Positions 14,285 to 22,131 of a stretch of 37,761 nucleotides of DNA are shown one piece after another. The notes under the pieces are model-generated. The model made no database searches and had not been told where the DNA came from. It saw only the letters and a program-made list of their open reading frames with translations. Every line of letters starts with the position of its first letter. The stretch's first letter is position 1. A program made the position numbers and the translations under genes. Location of the stretch: NCBI GenBank assembly GCA_005889405.1, contig VBFY01000011.1, forward strand, positions 1 through 37,761, given 5' to 3'. This stretch comes from Chloroflexota bacterium. GTDB lineage: Bacteria > Chloroflexota > Limnocylindria > P2-11E.

Positions 14285-15439
14285 CTACCGCTGCGTGAAC
14301 AGCACCAGGCCCGCGAGCGCGGACAAGCCGACGAGCACCGGCTCCGATACCTTGAAACGCCACAGGATCAAGAAGGCGACCGCGAAGATCGCGACGGTCG
14401 GCACGTCGACCAGGACTTGCGTTGCGATGACGCCGGCGGCGCCGACGATCGCGCCGGCCGCGGCTGCGGTCGCGCCCTTGGTGAAGCCCTGCACCGCCGG
14501 ATGCTTGCGGTAGCGCATGATCAACGGCCCGAACAGCACGACCATCAGGAATGGTGGCATGAATACGCCGATCCCGGCGATGAGGCCGCCGGAGAAGCCG
14601 GCGACCAGATAGCCGACGAACACAGCAGTGATGACGACCGGGCCGGGCGTGATCATCCCCATCGCCACCGCGTCAAGGAACTCGCGCTCCGAGAGCCAGC
14701 CGTAGTCATGCACCACGCCCTGCTGAAGGAATGGGACGATCGCAAGACCCGAGCCGAAGGTGAAGGCGCCGGCCTTGAAAAAGAAGAGCCCCAGCTGCAG
14801 GAGCACGTTCGGGTCGGTGCTCAGCATCGCGGCGACAACGTTCGCGAAGCCGAACGGGAGCAGGCCAGGCGCCGCGCGAAGACGCGCCCACGCCGGCGGC
14901 GCGTACAGCAGCACACCGACGAACCCTGACAGCACGAACATGATCGCGACCTCGCTGCGGACGACGAAGGTGACGAGCGCGACGACGGCAAAGATCGTCC
15001 AGAGCCGCCGGTCGCTCTTGACGGTGATCTTCAGAAGCTTCCACGCTCCTCGAAGGATCAGCGCGATCACCGTCGGACCGACACCGTAGAAGAGCGCTTG
15101 GATGACGTTGCTGCCGGCGAAAGCGACGTAGACGGCGGCGACGACGGTGACGATGACGAACGGCGGAAGGATGAACGGGATCGCCGCCGCGACGGCGCCC
15201 CAAAAACCCTTGCGAACGTAGCCGAGCCACATCGCGAGCTGCGCGGCCAGCGGCCCGGGCATCGTCTGCGCCACCGCGAGACCCTCAAGGTACTCCTCCT
15301 GCGTGATCCAGCCGCGCCGCTCGACCAGATCACGCTGCATGTAGCCGGCGAGGGCGATCGGGCCACCGAAGCCGAGCGTGCCGAGTCGCAGGAAGTAGCC
15401 GGCGATATCGCGCAGTCCGATCTCGTCTCTGGTCTTCAT
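14285..15439 (-). CDS. chrA: Chromate transporter ChrA
   Basis: 384 aa, the usual two-domain CHR length. Each half has the family pattern: GYFLRLGTLGFGGPIALAGYMQRDLVERRGWITQEEYLEGLAVAQTMPGP in domain 1, and FFKAGAFTFGSGLAIVPFLQQ...WLSEREFLDAVAMGMITPGPV in domain 2, separated by hydrophobic helices. CHR proteins export chromate from the cytoplasm, giving Cr(VI) resistance, and may handle sulfate analogues. The ATG at 15439 overlaps the chrB stop as ATGA, so the two are translationally coupled. Codons further upstream in this frame belong to the chrB region and were excluded. Confidence 0.94.
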   Translation of the reverse strand: MKTRDEIGLRDIAGYFLRLGTLGFGGPIALAGYMQRDLVERRGWITQEEYLEGLAVAQTMPGPLAAQLAMWLGYVRKGFWGAVAAAIPFILPPFVIVTVVAAVYVAFAGSNVIQALFYGVGPTVIALILRGAWKLLKITVKSDRRLWTIFAVVALVTFVVRSEVAIMFVLSGFVGVLLYAPPAWARLRAAPGLLPFGFANVVAAMLSTDPNVLLQLGLFFFKAGAFTFGSGLAIVPFLQQGVVHDYGWLSEREFLDAVAMGMITPGPVVITAVFVGYLVAGFSGGLIAGIGVFMPPFLMVVLFGPLIMRYRKHPAVQGFTKGATAAAAGAIVGAAGVIATQVLVDVPTVAIFAVAFLILWRFKVSEPVLVGLSALAGLVLFTQR

Positions 15440-15867
15440 GCACCCCTCTTCTGGCAATACGCGTAGAGCGCGTCGAGCACCGGACGCGAGGCCTCCCGCT
15501 GCTTCTGGTCGTCGGGGTAGTGCATGTGGCGGAGGCCATCGAGGATCGCCTCGATGCCGATCGATTCGGGCGTCACGGTCTTGTCGCCGGTGTCCGCGCC
15601 TCGGATGACCTTCGCCATGTAGGCCATCGCTGGATCTTTGTCCAAGCCGTACTTGTGGACGAAGGCGTCGAAGCTGCACTCGGCTCCGTGGTGCCCGAGC
15701 TCCACGTCCTTCACGTCGTACGGCGTCGCACCGCGCTTGGACGCCTCGACCATCACCTGATCCGAGGGCACGTACATGAACTCGGCGGACTTGTCGACGA
15801 ACCTCTCGATGAGCCACGGGCAGGCGACCCGGTCCACACGGGGGTGTTCGCGCGTGATCCACTTCAT
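15436..15867 (-). CDS. chrB: ChrB C-terminal-domain protein (chromate resistance)
   Basis: 143 aa. It matches the ChrB C-terminal domain: RVACPWLIERFVDKSAEFMYVP near the start, followed by a central His/Cys-containing ELGHHGAECSFDAFVHKYG (about 75-93) and MAKVIRGADTG. Full ChrB proteins are about 300 aa, with an N-terminal regulatory part that makes chr operons chromate-inducible. Here only the C-terminal domain is present as a stand-alone protein, so it may be a reductase-like or accessory factor rather than the regulator. The ATG has GAGAGG at suitable spacing. It is the first gene of the operon. Confidence 0.9.
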   Translation of the reverse strand: MKWITREHPRVDRVACPWLIERFVDKSAEFMYVPSDQVMVEASKRGATPYDVKDVELGHHGAECSFDAFVHKYGLDKDPAMAYMAKVIRGADTGDKTVTPESIGIEAILDGLRHMHYPDDQKQREASRPVLDALYAYCQKRGA

Positions 15868-16020
15868 GGTTGGGTACCTCTCTTCATCGCTGATGTCGCC
15901 TGGCTAGCATCGCTCTTTCCGCGCCACTGGGGCATCGGCGCGGCCGAACAACTGGCTCGAACATTCAGAGCCGCGCTGGATACGCGGAAGCAGGCGTAGG
16001 CGCGATGGGCGATCGAGTCC

Positions 16021-16938
16021 TCAGGCCGACTCCTGGTACACGATCGCGCCGGAAGAGCGCGGCGCGAAGGCCCACAGCTGCTTGAGCGCGGGATCCCAGC
16101 CGATCGTATGAGCGCCCTCTTCGGTCTGCACGGTCTCGAGCAACCGCGGCCTCCGGTTGGCGTCGAACGACTGCACCAGCCCGGGCGACCCGATCGCGAC
16201 ATAGACGCGTGCCAGGTCGCGGTCGTACATGACCACGTCTGGGACGCCGGCCAGCGGCAGTCGCGTCCGGATCGCTCCGAGCGGATCGAGGACGACGAGC
16301 TCGCCGGCGTCCGTTGCACAGAACAACAACCCATTGATGAGCGCCAGTCCGTGGGGACCAGCCGAAGGCACATCGATGGTGCGAGCGATCCGCGGTGTGC
16401 CGGTGTCGAGCACGACGATGCACGGTGGATCGCTGATATTCGCGAAGACCGAGCGCGCGGCCGAGTCATATGCGGCCCAGCGCGGCCGGCCGGGAAGCGC
16501 GACGCGCTCGAGCACGGTATTCGTTCCGAGATCGATGACCGTGGACGTGCAGCCGACGCCCGGCGGCTCGCCAAGATCGAACGTGAACGCACGCATCTGG
16601 CGGGTATCCAGGGCGACGCCGTTCGGACGTTGTCCGACGGACACTTGAGCGATGAGCGTCTCGTCGGATACGCGGAAGTAGCTGAGCCGCGCCGCGCCGC
16701 GATCGGTCGTGAGCATCACGTCGAGATCGGAATCGATCAATACGCCGGCAACGCCCGGATGGCCGTCAAGAGCGTGCAGGTATTTGGCGGACGAGCAGTC
16801 GAAGACGTCGACGCGGTCCGCGCCGGTGTGCGCGACGTACATCCTGCTACCAGCGCGAGCAGTGAACACGTCGGCATGGTCGAACCCTGGTTTCGTCCCG
16901 CGCGGTACCTCGATCGAAGCGACCCGGCGCAGGGTCAT
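16021..16938 (-). CDS. YncE-like beta-propeller protein
   Basis: 305 aa of repeated beta blades of the YVTN/YncE type: MYVAHTGADRVDVFD, VALDTRQMRAFTFD, VFANISDPPCIVVLD and VYVAIGSPGLVQSFD. Each blade has the aromatic-Val-hydrophobic pattern of seven-bladed propellers. No signal peptide is evident, so it may be cytoplasmic, or exported from an unrecognised start. Such proteins usually bind ligands or partners and are not enzymes. The ATG is preceded by AAGGAGAAGG. It is divergent from the small membrane protein at 17067; an inverted repeat (16959-16971) lies just upstream. Confidence 0.85.
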   Translation of the reverse strand: MTLRRVASIEVPRGTKPGFDHADVFTARAGSRMYVAHTGADRVDVFDCSSAKYLHALDGHPGVAGVLIDSDLDVMLTTDRGAARLSYFRVSDETLIAQVSVGQRPNGVALDTRQMRAFTFDLGEPPGVGCTSTVIDLGTNTVLERVALPGRPRWAAYDSAARSVFANISDPPCIVVLDTGTPRIARTIDVPSAGPHGLALINGLLFCATDAGELVVLDPLGAIRTRLPLAGVPDVVMYDRDLARVYVAIGSPGLVQSFDANRRPRLLETVQTEEGAHTIGWDPALKQLWAFAPRSSGAIVYQESA

Positions 16939-16958
16939 TTCTTCGTGACCTTCTCCTT

Positions 16959-16978
16959 GCGGATGATCCGCCGCATCC
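16959..16978. promoter_or_regulatory. Inverted repeats upstream of the YncE-like gene
   Basis: GCGGAT-G-ATCCGC (16959-16971) is a perfect 6+6 palindrome with one central base. GGATG (16961-16965) also pairs with CATCC (16974-16978). They lie 20-40 bp upstream of the minus-strand start, within the 128-bp divergent gap. Possible operator. Confidence 0.3.
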
Positions 16979-17066
16979 TCTTCAGATGGTCATCTCGTGT
17001 CCGCGACGACATCGCCGTGTTTGTAGCATCACCGCGCGCCTAATTGCTCAAAGGAGTCCCAACACG

Positions 17067-17435
17067 ATGTACGCGCCTCCGCTCTGGCTGATCGTTCTTG
17101 GTGCGGTCCTCGTTGGACTCGCCGCTGCGGGCGCTCTGTACCTTTGGCCGCCGTCGCGCGACCGGCGACGGATCGTCGTCGGCAGCGTCGCCGCTGTGCT
17201 GGCGTTCCTGCTCTGGCGCGGCGCGCTCCTTATCGCGGATGGCGCCAACTTCGACATCGACTACCCCGTCCTGCTGGGCCTGAGCTTCGAGGACATCGGG
17301 AGCGGGATCATGGCGTTCCTCTTTGCTGCGCTCGCATTCGGCCTCGGTGCGGACCGCGCGCAGCCTGCCCAGCTCGTCGTAAGGAGCGCCGCGCTCGTCG
17401 GCGTCGCCGCCATGGTCGTCGATCGATTCGTCTAG
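17067..17435 (+). CDS. Small four-helix membrane protein, unknown function
   Basis: 122 aa with about four hydrophobic segments (5-27, 35-58, 79-95 and 101-120) separated by short charged loops (WPPSRDRRR). No family was recognised. The ATG at 17067 follows AAGGAG at suitable spacing, so codons upstream in the same frame were not counted. It is followed 17 bp downstream by a lipoprotein gene, and the lipoprotein overlaps a cupredoxin gene, so the three probably form a small envelope operon. Confidence 0.8.
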   Translation: MYAPPLWLIVLGAVLVGLAAAGALYLWPPSRDRRRIVVGSVAAVLAFLLWRGALLIADGANFDIDYPVLLGLSFEDIGSGIMAFLFAALAFGLGADRAQPAQLVVRSAALVGVAAMVVDRFV

Positions 17436-17452
17436 CTTCGGAGGTGATCGAG

Positions 17453-18115
17453 ATGCTCAGGAGACGCCGAGCACTTGCCGTTTGGCTCGCGCTGGTCATC
17501 GTGGCGTCGGGTTGCGAAGGCAAGGCGACCGTCGCCTATCAAAGCCCGGCCGCGAGCGCCGCGTCCGCGTCATGGGCGTTCGATGGGGACGCGGCGGGCG
17601 GCGTTCCCCCTGGAGCCGAGGTCTTCAGCGGTAGCTGGGTGGTGCGAGCGGAAGCGGACACGCCCAGCAAACCCAACGCGCTCTGTCAGGTCGGCAGTGC
17701 GGAGTTCCCCGCCGTCGCGCTCGGGACGATCGTCTACGGTGACGTCACTGTGACGCTGCGCTTCAAGCCCGTCTCAGGAAAGACCGATCAAGCGGCCGGC
17801 ATCATCGCGCGCGTCCAGGACAAGGACAACTACTACATCCTCCGAGCCAACGCGCTCGAGGCCAACGTGAACCTCTACAAATACGCCGGCGGCCAGCGCA
17901 GCGGGATCAAGGATGGCGGCGCGAAGGTCGTGGCTGGACAGTGGCAGGAGCTGCGTCTCGAGATCGTCGGCGATCGGCTGCGCGGCTCTTTGAACGGTCA
18001 GCTCGTGGTCGAGGCCACGGACAGCACGTACAAGGCCGGTCGCGTCGGCCTTTGGACCAAGGCCGATTCGGTCACATGCTTCGACGACGTTGTCGTGACG
18101 CCGGGAACGAAATGA
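17453..18115 (+). CDS. Lipoprotein with concanavalin-like (DUF1080/LamG-type) domain
   Basis: 220 aa. The N-terminus MLRRRRALAVWLALVIVASGC is a lipoprotein signal with Cys21. The remaining domain has the jelly-roll pattern of the 3-keto-disaccharide hydrolase (DUF1080)/LamG group: GDVTVTLRFKPVSG, AGIIARVQDKDNYYILR, WQELRLEIVGDRLRGSLNGQLV and the closing AGRVGLWTKADSVTCFDDVVV. Family members bind or cleave sugars; no catalytic assignment can be made. GGAGG precedes the ATG by about 8 nt. It overlaps the cupredoxin gene by ATGA. Confidence 0.85.
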   Translation: MLRRRRALAVWLALVIVASGCEGKATVAYQSPAASAASASWAFDGDAAGGVPPGAEVFSGSWVVRAEADTPSKPNALCQVGSAEFPAVALGTIVYGDVTVTLRFKPVSGKTDQAAGIIARVQDKDNYYILRANALEANVNLYKYAGGQRSGIKDGGAKVVAGQWQELRLEIVGDRLRGSLNGQLVVEATDSTYKAGRVGLWTKADSVTCFDDVVVTPGTK

Positions 18116-18522
18116 GATTCGTCGCCGTCGCGGTGGCTGGTCTCGTGGCCTGCGCGTGCGCGTCAACCGCACCCGCCTCGAGCACGGCGCGACCGACCCA
18201 ACCGACCCAAGGCGTCAGCGCGGTACCTGCGACCGCGACCCCGGCGGCAACGACCTCGACCGATGACAAGACGGTGGTAGTACAGCTCGGCGAGCACTTC
18301 TTCGATCCGTCGTCGATCACGGTCAAGGTCGGCACGACGGTGATCTGGCGCAACAATGGCCAGCAGGTGCACGACATACATGCCCGGGACGGTTCCTTTA
18401 ACTCGCCGCTGCTCAATCCGGGCAACACCTTCACCTTCACGTTCACCAAGCCCGGACTGTTTCGCTACTACTGCGTTCCGCACGAAGGCGACGGCATGAT
18501 CGGCCAGGTCGAAGTGCAGTAG
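18112..18522 (+). CDS. Cupredoxin (plastocyanin-like) lipoprotein
   Basis: 136 aa. The short signal ends in a cysteine-rich lipobox (VACACAS, Cys14/Cys16), then comes a Thr/Pro/Ala-rich linker, then a blue-copper domain from about residue 53. Type 1 copper ligands are visible: a His in QQVHDIHA (His87 or His90), then Cys121, His124 and Met129 in YYCVPHEGDGM. It probably carries electrons at the outer face of the membrane, perhaps for an oxidase or an exported dehydrogenase. The ATGA overlap with the preceding lipoprotein gene indicates coupled expression. Confidence 0.92.
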   Translation: MRFVAVAVAGLVACACASTAPASSTARPTQPTQGVSAVPATATPAATTSTDDKTVVVQLGEHFFDPSSITVKVGTTVIWRNNGQQVHDIHARDGSFNSPLLNPGNTFTFTFTKPGLFRYYCVPHEGDGMIGQVEVQ

Positions 18523-18556
18523 GAGCGCGCATGCGCGGCGGACGGCTCGTTCGGCG

Positions 18557-19588
18557 TCAGCGTGGAACGATCGTCATCAGCGCCGAGGCGGTGAGCTCGC
18601 CGAGTCCGGCGATCACCCCCCAGCGCAACGTATCGGAGCCGAGGGCGTCCGCCGGAACGGCGAGTCGCATCTCGAACGAGATCGACGCTCCCGCCGCGAT
18701 CGACGGTGACTTGCCGCAGTTCAAGAGATGCGACTCCTTGGCGACACCCGCGTACGGCACGATCGGGCTCCAGGGCTTGAAGGTGGGCCAGTTGCTTGGC
18801 GGCGCTGGCGTTGGCAGTGCCTGCCCGCCGAGCGATTCGACGTACGAGGGACAGGGATCCAGCACGAGGGTGTCTGTCGTCAAGTTCGTGAGCGTCACGA
18901 CATACCGCAGCGTGTCGCCCGCAACCGCGGTGGACGGTGCGTCGATGCGCGCGGCGATCCTCGCCGGGGGCGGCGACGTGATGGGTTCGAGCGTTGGCCG
19001 ACGCCCGACTGACATTGTCGTCGCACCTTTGACTCCATCGGCACCTCCGTCGGCCGAGTTACAGCGGGCGCCGACGCCCATCGGCGGGTCGAGCCTCGCG
19101 ACGACGGGCGTCGGATCGCCGGGTAGCAGCACGAGGATCGCGCCGACCGTCGGCCGAGGTTCGCACCAGTTGCTGAGCAGCCACTGCACCTGCGCTTCGC
19201 CGACGACGGCCCAATCGCGAAACGCGCCAGAAGCGGAGGGCATGCTTCTCACGATCTCGTGGCCGAGCGGATCGAGAAAACGGAGCTCGACGAGTCCGTG
19301 GATCAGACACGGTTCCGCGCGCGATGTGAGCAGAAGAGTCCCGGTCCACCAGCCGCCCGCGCCTTGCGCGCCTTCATGCCGGGCCAGCAGGTCGGCGGCG
19401 CGACAAAGGCGCACACCGGTCGGGATCGGTTCGGGCGTCACAGTGGGACGTGGCCCGAAAGACGCCGCTGCGGAGATCCAGGGGATCGGCGTTGGAGTTC
19501 CCGCTGACCCTGCGGAGTCAGCGCTGCGCAGGTGATCGCCGCAAGCGACGGCGAGAAAGACGGCCGCCAGAACGAGCGATCGGCCCAC
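18557..19588 (-). CDS. Lipoprotein, two-domain, unknown function
   Basis: 343 aa from a GTG start. The N-terminus LVLAAVFLAVACG is a lipoprotein signal (Cys16), then a Pro/Thr-rich linker. Residues about 57-175 resemble DUF4232-type secreted domains (CRAADLLARHEGAQGAGG...CLIHGLVELRFLD). Residues about 210-343 form an Ig-like or CARDB-like beta sandwich with AVAGDTLRYVVTLTNLTTDTLVLDPC. It is probably anchored outside the cell; role unknown. It converges on the cupredoxin gene with a 34-bp gap. No good SD site precedes the GTG. Confidence 0.8.
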   Translation of the reverse strand: MGRSLVLAAVFLAVACGDHLRSADSAGSAGTPTPIPWISAAASFGPRPTVTPEPIPTGVRLCRAADLLARHEGAQGAGGWWTGTLLLTSRAEPCLIHGLVELRFLDPLGHEIVRSMPSASGAFRDWAVVGEAQVQWLLSNWCEPRPTVGAILVLLPGDPTPVVARLDPPMGVGARCNSADGGADGVKGATTMSVGRRPTLEPITSPPPARIAARIDAPSTAVAGDTLRYVVTLTNLTTDTLVLDPCPSYVESLGGQALPTPAPPSNWPTFKPWSPIVPYAGVAKESHLLNCGKSPSIAAGASISFEMRLAVPADALGSDTLRWGVIAGLGELTASALMTIVPR

Positions 19589-19657
19589 GCGAGCGACGAT
19601 GAGCTCGCGCGGCCGCGAGGACGACCGAGAAGGGCGCTGCTTCCGATTACAGGACGG

Positions 19658-19822
19658 CTAGGAGTTAGGCTCCCCGATCTCGTTCACATCCTGCGGATGC
19701 GGCGCGGTGCCCTCGGGCTCGTCGCTCGGCGCCGGCTTCGAGCCGCGACGGTGCGCGGCGATCCCCTCCTCGCGTTCCTCATCGCGCTCGTCTTCGAGAC
19801 GCTCGGCCTTGTGCTCGTCCAT
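19658..19822 (-). CDS. Small highly charged protein
   Basis: 54 aa, chosen from the ATG at 19822 because GGAGG lies 7 nt upstream; an earlier in-frame ATG adds 13 residues without such a site. The first half is Glu/Arg-rich (DEHKAERLEDERDEEREEG), and the second is Pro/Ser-rich and probably disordered. Not recognised. It lies downstream of the amidohydrolase gene on the same strand and may be co-transcribed. Confidence 0.55.
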   Translation of the reverse strand: MDEHKAERLEDERDEEREEGIAAHRRGSKPAPSDEPEGTAPHPQDVNEIGEPNS

Positions 19823-19870
19823 CTTGCCACCTCCGGCCCCCCAATGACGCGCACGTGGCATGCCACCACC

Positions 19871-20854
19871 TCAGAGGTTGTTGAGGATCGCGCGCGCGGT
19901 CCCGCTGAAGATGCGCTCTTTGTCGGGCGCGGGGACGTCGAGGGACTCGATGCTCGACACCGCGCGGTCGATCGAACCGAGGAGGTGCGGATAGTCGCTC
20001 CCCATCACCAGGTGATCGGCGCCGACGAGCTCGCGCGCGAGGCGCAGCGATGGCGCGCTGAAGGAGACCGTGTCGTAGTAGAGGCGCTTCAGATAGACGC
20101 TCGGCAGCTCGTCGATGTTCGCACGACATTCGGCGAAATCGCGCCACCCGTTGTCCATGCGCTCCATGAGATACGGCACCGCGCCGCCGAGGTGACCCAG
20201 GATCCAGCGTATGTTCGGCAGCTCGCGGAACACGCCCGCATAGCACAGCCGCGCGACGGCGAGCGTCGTGTCGAACGGGAACCCGATGATCGGCCCGAGC
20301 ACGTATTCCGCGAAGGGTTCCGCGCTCGCCGGGATCATCGGATGAATGAAGACGCAGACGCGGCGACGGTCGCACTCGACGAAGAAGGGGCGGTAACGCG
20401 CATCGGTGAGCGCGCGTCCGTTGATGTTCGAGAGAACGATCACGCCGTTCATCCGCAGCTCGCCCTGCGTACGCTCGAGCTCGCGAAGCGCGGCGTCGGG
20501 ATCGTCCATCGGGATCGAAGCGAAGCCCTTGAACCGCCTCGGGTGCCGCGAAGCCAGCTCCGCGTACGCGTCGTTCACCAGACGCGCGACCTCCGCCTGT
20601 CGCTCGGGCGGCGCGAAATACACATTGGGTGTCGAGAGCGAGAGGACCTCGATGTCGATGCCGACGCGGTCCATGTCCTCGATGCGAAGCGCCGGATCGG
20701 TCATCGGCGGCGTGATGCCGAAGAATCGCGAGCCGCGGTAACGGATGATCGTTCGACCCGTCGGGTCGGTGCCGAAAGAGAACGCGCCGCCGACCTGTTC
20801 GATGAGACGGAAGAACGCGTCCGGGTAGTAGTGGGTGTGAAGGTCCCAGCGCAC
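19871..20854 (-). CDS. Amidohydrolase-2 family protein (ACMSD-like decarboxylase or hydrolase)
   Basis: 327 aa. The TIM-barrel metal site is visible: His6 and His8 in DLHTHYYP, His171 in VFIHPM, His221 in WILGHLGG and Asp287 in MGSDYPH. This is the pattern of 2-amino-3-carboxymuconate-6-semialdehyde decarboxylase and related non-oxidative decarboxylases of aromatic acids; some members are hydrolases. Length is normal and no residue is missing, so a cytoplasmic Zn-dependent enzyme is expected. The start is GTG at 20854, preceded 6 nt upstream by TAACCT and lacking an SD site, so it may be translated from a leaderless mRNA. Confidence 0.92.
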   Translation of the reverse strand: MRWDLHTHYYPDAFFRLIEQVGGAFSFGTDPTGRTIIRYRGSRFFGITPPMTDPALRIEDMDRVGIDIEVLSLSTPNVYFAPPERQAEVARLVNDAYAELASRHPRRFKGFASIPMDDPDAALRELERTQGELRMNGVIVLSNINGRALTDARYRPFFVECDRRRVCVFIHPMIPASAEPFAEYVLGPIIGFPFDTTLAVARLCYAGVFRELPNIRWILGHLGGAVPYLMERMDNGWRDFAECRANIDELPSVYLKRLYYDTVSFSAPSLRLARELVGADHLVMGSDYPHLLGSIDRAVSSIESLDVPAPDKERIFSGTARAILNNL

Positions 20855-20860
20855 GCGCGA

Positions 20861-20866
20861 AGGTTA
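20861..20866 (-). promoter_or_regulatory. Putative -10 element (TAACCT) for leaderless amidohydrolase mRNA
   Basis: On the minus strand TAACCT is followed by 6 nt and then the GTG start at 20854. No SD is present between them. No clear -35 was seen. Confidence 0.35.
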
Positions 20867-20880
20867 GCCGCGCGCCTTCG

Positions 20881-21630
20881 CTAGGGCTTTCCGATGGTCG
20901 TCGCTTTCGCCGGAAGCGTGAAATCGGAATCCGGAACTGTCAGCGAAAGGTTCGTTGCCTCGAGCGACCACGTCCCGCCCTGCACCGCAAAGCGCTGCAG
21001 CAGCGGGATCCCCTGCGCGCTGTAGCAGAAGCGGCCGTCGGAGAGGACCGCGGTCGCCGCCGTGGCTTTCACGTCGTAGCAGTGCGCCTGCTGTCCCGCG
21101 ATCTGCCGCGTCTCGACGAGCACGCCGGTGAACTGGTCGGGGTGCTCGACGAACGATTCCTGGTAGAGCGCCGCGGGATTCTGCTGCAGCGCGGTCTCGA
21201 GGCCCGACATGCCGATGCACTGCGCGGTCTGGCCGGTGCCTCCGAAGCACATGTACGTGCCGTCCGGCAGTGAGTAGAGCGAGACGCTGGCTGTCTGCCC
21301 CGACACGCTGCTGCTGAAGTCGAAACGCGCGCGCGGTGGCTTGAAGTACCACGACTGCTCTCCGGTGAAGCCTTCGGTGCCGCCCGTCGCGGTCAGCTTG
21401 TATGTGACCTTGTATTCGCTCGCTTTGGCCGACGTGAGGATCTGCGCGAACGACGGGCTGCCCGACGATGCGGTGGCGGCGGCCACCGTGCCCGAAGCGG
21501 CGGTCGTCGCGGTCACGCCGCTCGTTGTCGTCCCCGAAGGGGTGGTGCCACCGCATGACGCGGCGATCACGAATGCGAACACGAGGGCGGCCGCGCTTCC
21601 CCTCTTCACAACGCAGCGACGATAGGTCAT
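20881..21630 (-). CDS. Lipoprotein of unknown function, divergent from ECF sigma
   Basis: 249 aa. The signal ends in the lipobox FVIAASC (Cys26), then comes a Thr/Ala/Ser-rich linker (about 27-60). The mature domain (about 62-249) is beta-rich and resembles LolA/LppX-like secreted domains: FAQILTSAKASEYKVTYKLTA, EQSWYFKPPRARFDFSS, MCFGGTGQTAQCIG and FCYSAQGIPLLQRFAVQGG. Two cysteine pairs may form disulfides. It is divergent from an ECF sigma gene with only 39 bp between start codons. It could therefore be the membrane-side sensor or a target of that sigma factor; this is inference. Confidence 0.8.
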   Translation of the reverse strand: MTYRRCVVKRGSAAALVFAFVIAASCGGTTPSGTTTSGVTATTAASGTVAAATASSGSPSFAQILTSAKASEYKVTYKLTATGGTEGFTGEQSWYFKPPRARFDFSSSVSGQTASVSLYSLPDGTYMCFGGTGQTAQCIGMSGLETALQQNPAALYQESFVEHPDQFTGVLVETRQIAGQQAHCYDVKATAATAVLSDGRFCYSAQGIPLLQRFAVQGGTWSLEATNLSLTVPDSDFTLPAKATTIGKP

Positions 21631-21641
21631 CTCACACCGGC

Positions 21642-21668
21642 GAACGTGTCAACGTTCTATACAGAACG
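21642..21668. promoter_or_regulatory. Helically phased GAACG half-site array at the ECF sigma start
   Basis: Half-sites alternate in orientation with an exact 11-bp period: GAACG (21642-21646), CGTTC (21653-21657) and GAACG (21664-21668). They form two overlapping palindromes, GAACGT-GTCA-ACGTTC (21642-21657) and CGTTCT-ATAC-AGAACG (21653-21668). The second ends one base before the sigma ATG at 21670. This is a strong operator candidate or a switch between alternative RNA hairpins. Confidence 0.65.
21658..21663 (+). promoter_or_regulatory. Putative -10 element (TATACA) for leaderless ECF sigma mRNA
   Basis: TATACA sits inside the second palindrome and is followed by 6 nt and the ATG at 21670, with no SD site. 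It would place the transcript start at or near the start codon. Confidence 0.4.
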
Positions 21669-21669
21669 C

Positions 21670-22131
21670 ATGACACACCCGGCCACATTCGGCGAGCTGC
21701 TGGAGCAACACGAACGCGAGATCTTCGCGTACGCGCTGCGACTCACCGGCGACCGCGACGATGCGGATGACGTTTACCAGGACACCTTCCTCGCCGCGTT
21801 CCGCGCGTGGCCACCGCCGCGGCGTGGCACTGAGCGCGCGTGGCTCTACAAGATCGCGACGAACAAGGCGATCGATCGCGGCAGACGCGCGAAGCGATTC
21901 GTTCGCCTCGGCGATCTGCCCCTCGCGGCACCGGAGCGCGACGGCGTATCGCTCGCCGATCTCGCTACCGCCGTGAAGGCCTTGCCGACGGGGCAACGTG
22001 CCGCGTTCGTGCTGCGCAAGGTGCAGGGTCTGTCATACGCGGAGGTGTCAGTCGCGCTCGAGTGCAGCGAGGACGCAGCGAGGTCACGCGTGGCGGAGGC
22101 GATGAAGAAAGTGAAGGAGGCGATGCGATGA
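21670..22131 (+). CDS. ECF-type RNA polymerase sigma factor
   Basis: 153 aa from the ATG at 21670; an in-frame GTG at 21646 lies inside the operator-like palindromes and is less likely. Region 2 is complete: IFAYALRLTGDRDDADDVYQDTFLAAF and RAWLYKIATNKAIDRGR. Region 4 shows LPTGQRAAFVLRKVQGLSYAEVSVALECSEDAARSRVAEAMKKVKE, a helix-turn-helix. No anti-sigma gene with a zinc-finger or membrane domain follows. The stop overlaps the downstream alkyltransferase start as ATGA, so the two are co-expressed. Confidence 0.92.
   Translation: MTHPATFGELLEQHEREIFAYALRLTGDRDDADDVYQDTFLAAFRAWPPPRRGTERAWLYKIATNKAIDRGRRAKRFVRLGDLPLAAPERDGVSLADLATAVKALPTGQRAAFVLRKVQGLSYAEVSVALECSEDAARSRVAEAMKKVKEAMR

Noticed and set aside
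15440-15862. N-terminal extension of ChrA
   Set aside because: This stretch is an out-of-frame reading of chrB; ChrA begins at the ATG at 15439 with its conserved first helix.
15868-16020. Plus-strand fragment reading FIADVAWLASLFPRHWGIGAAEQLARTFRAALDTRKQA
   Set aside because: It looks partly protein-like but has no start codon after the chrB start region and no recognisable family; left unannotated.
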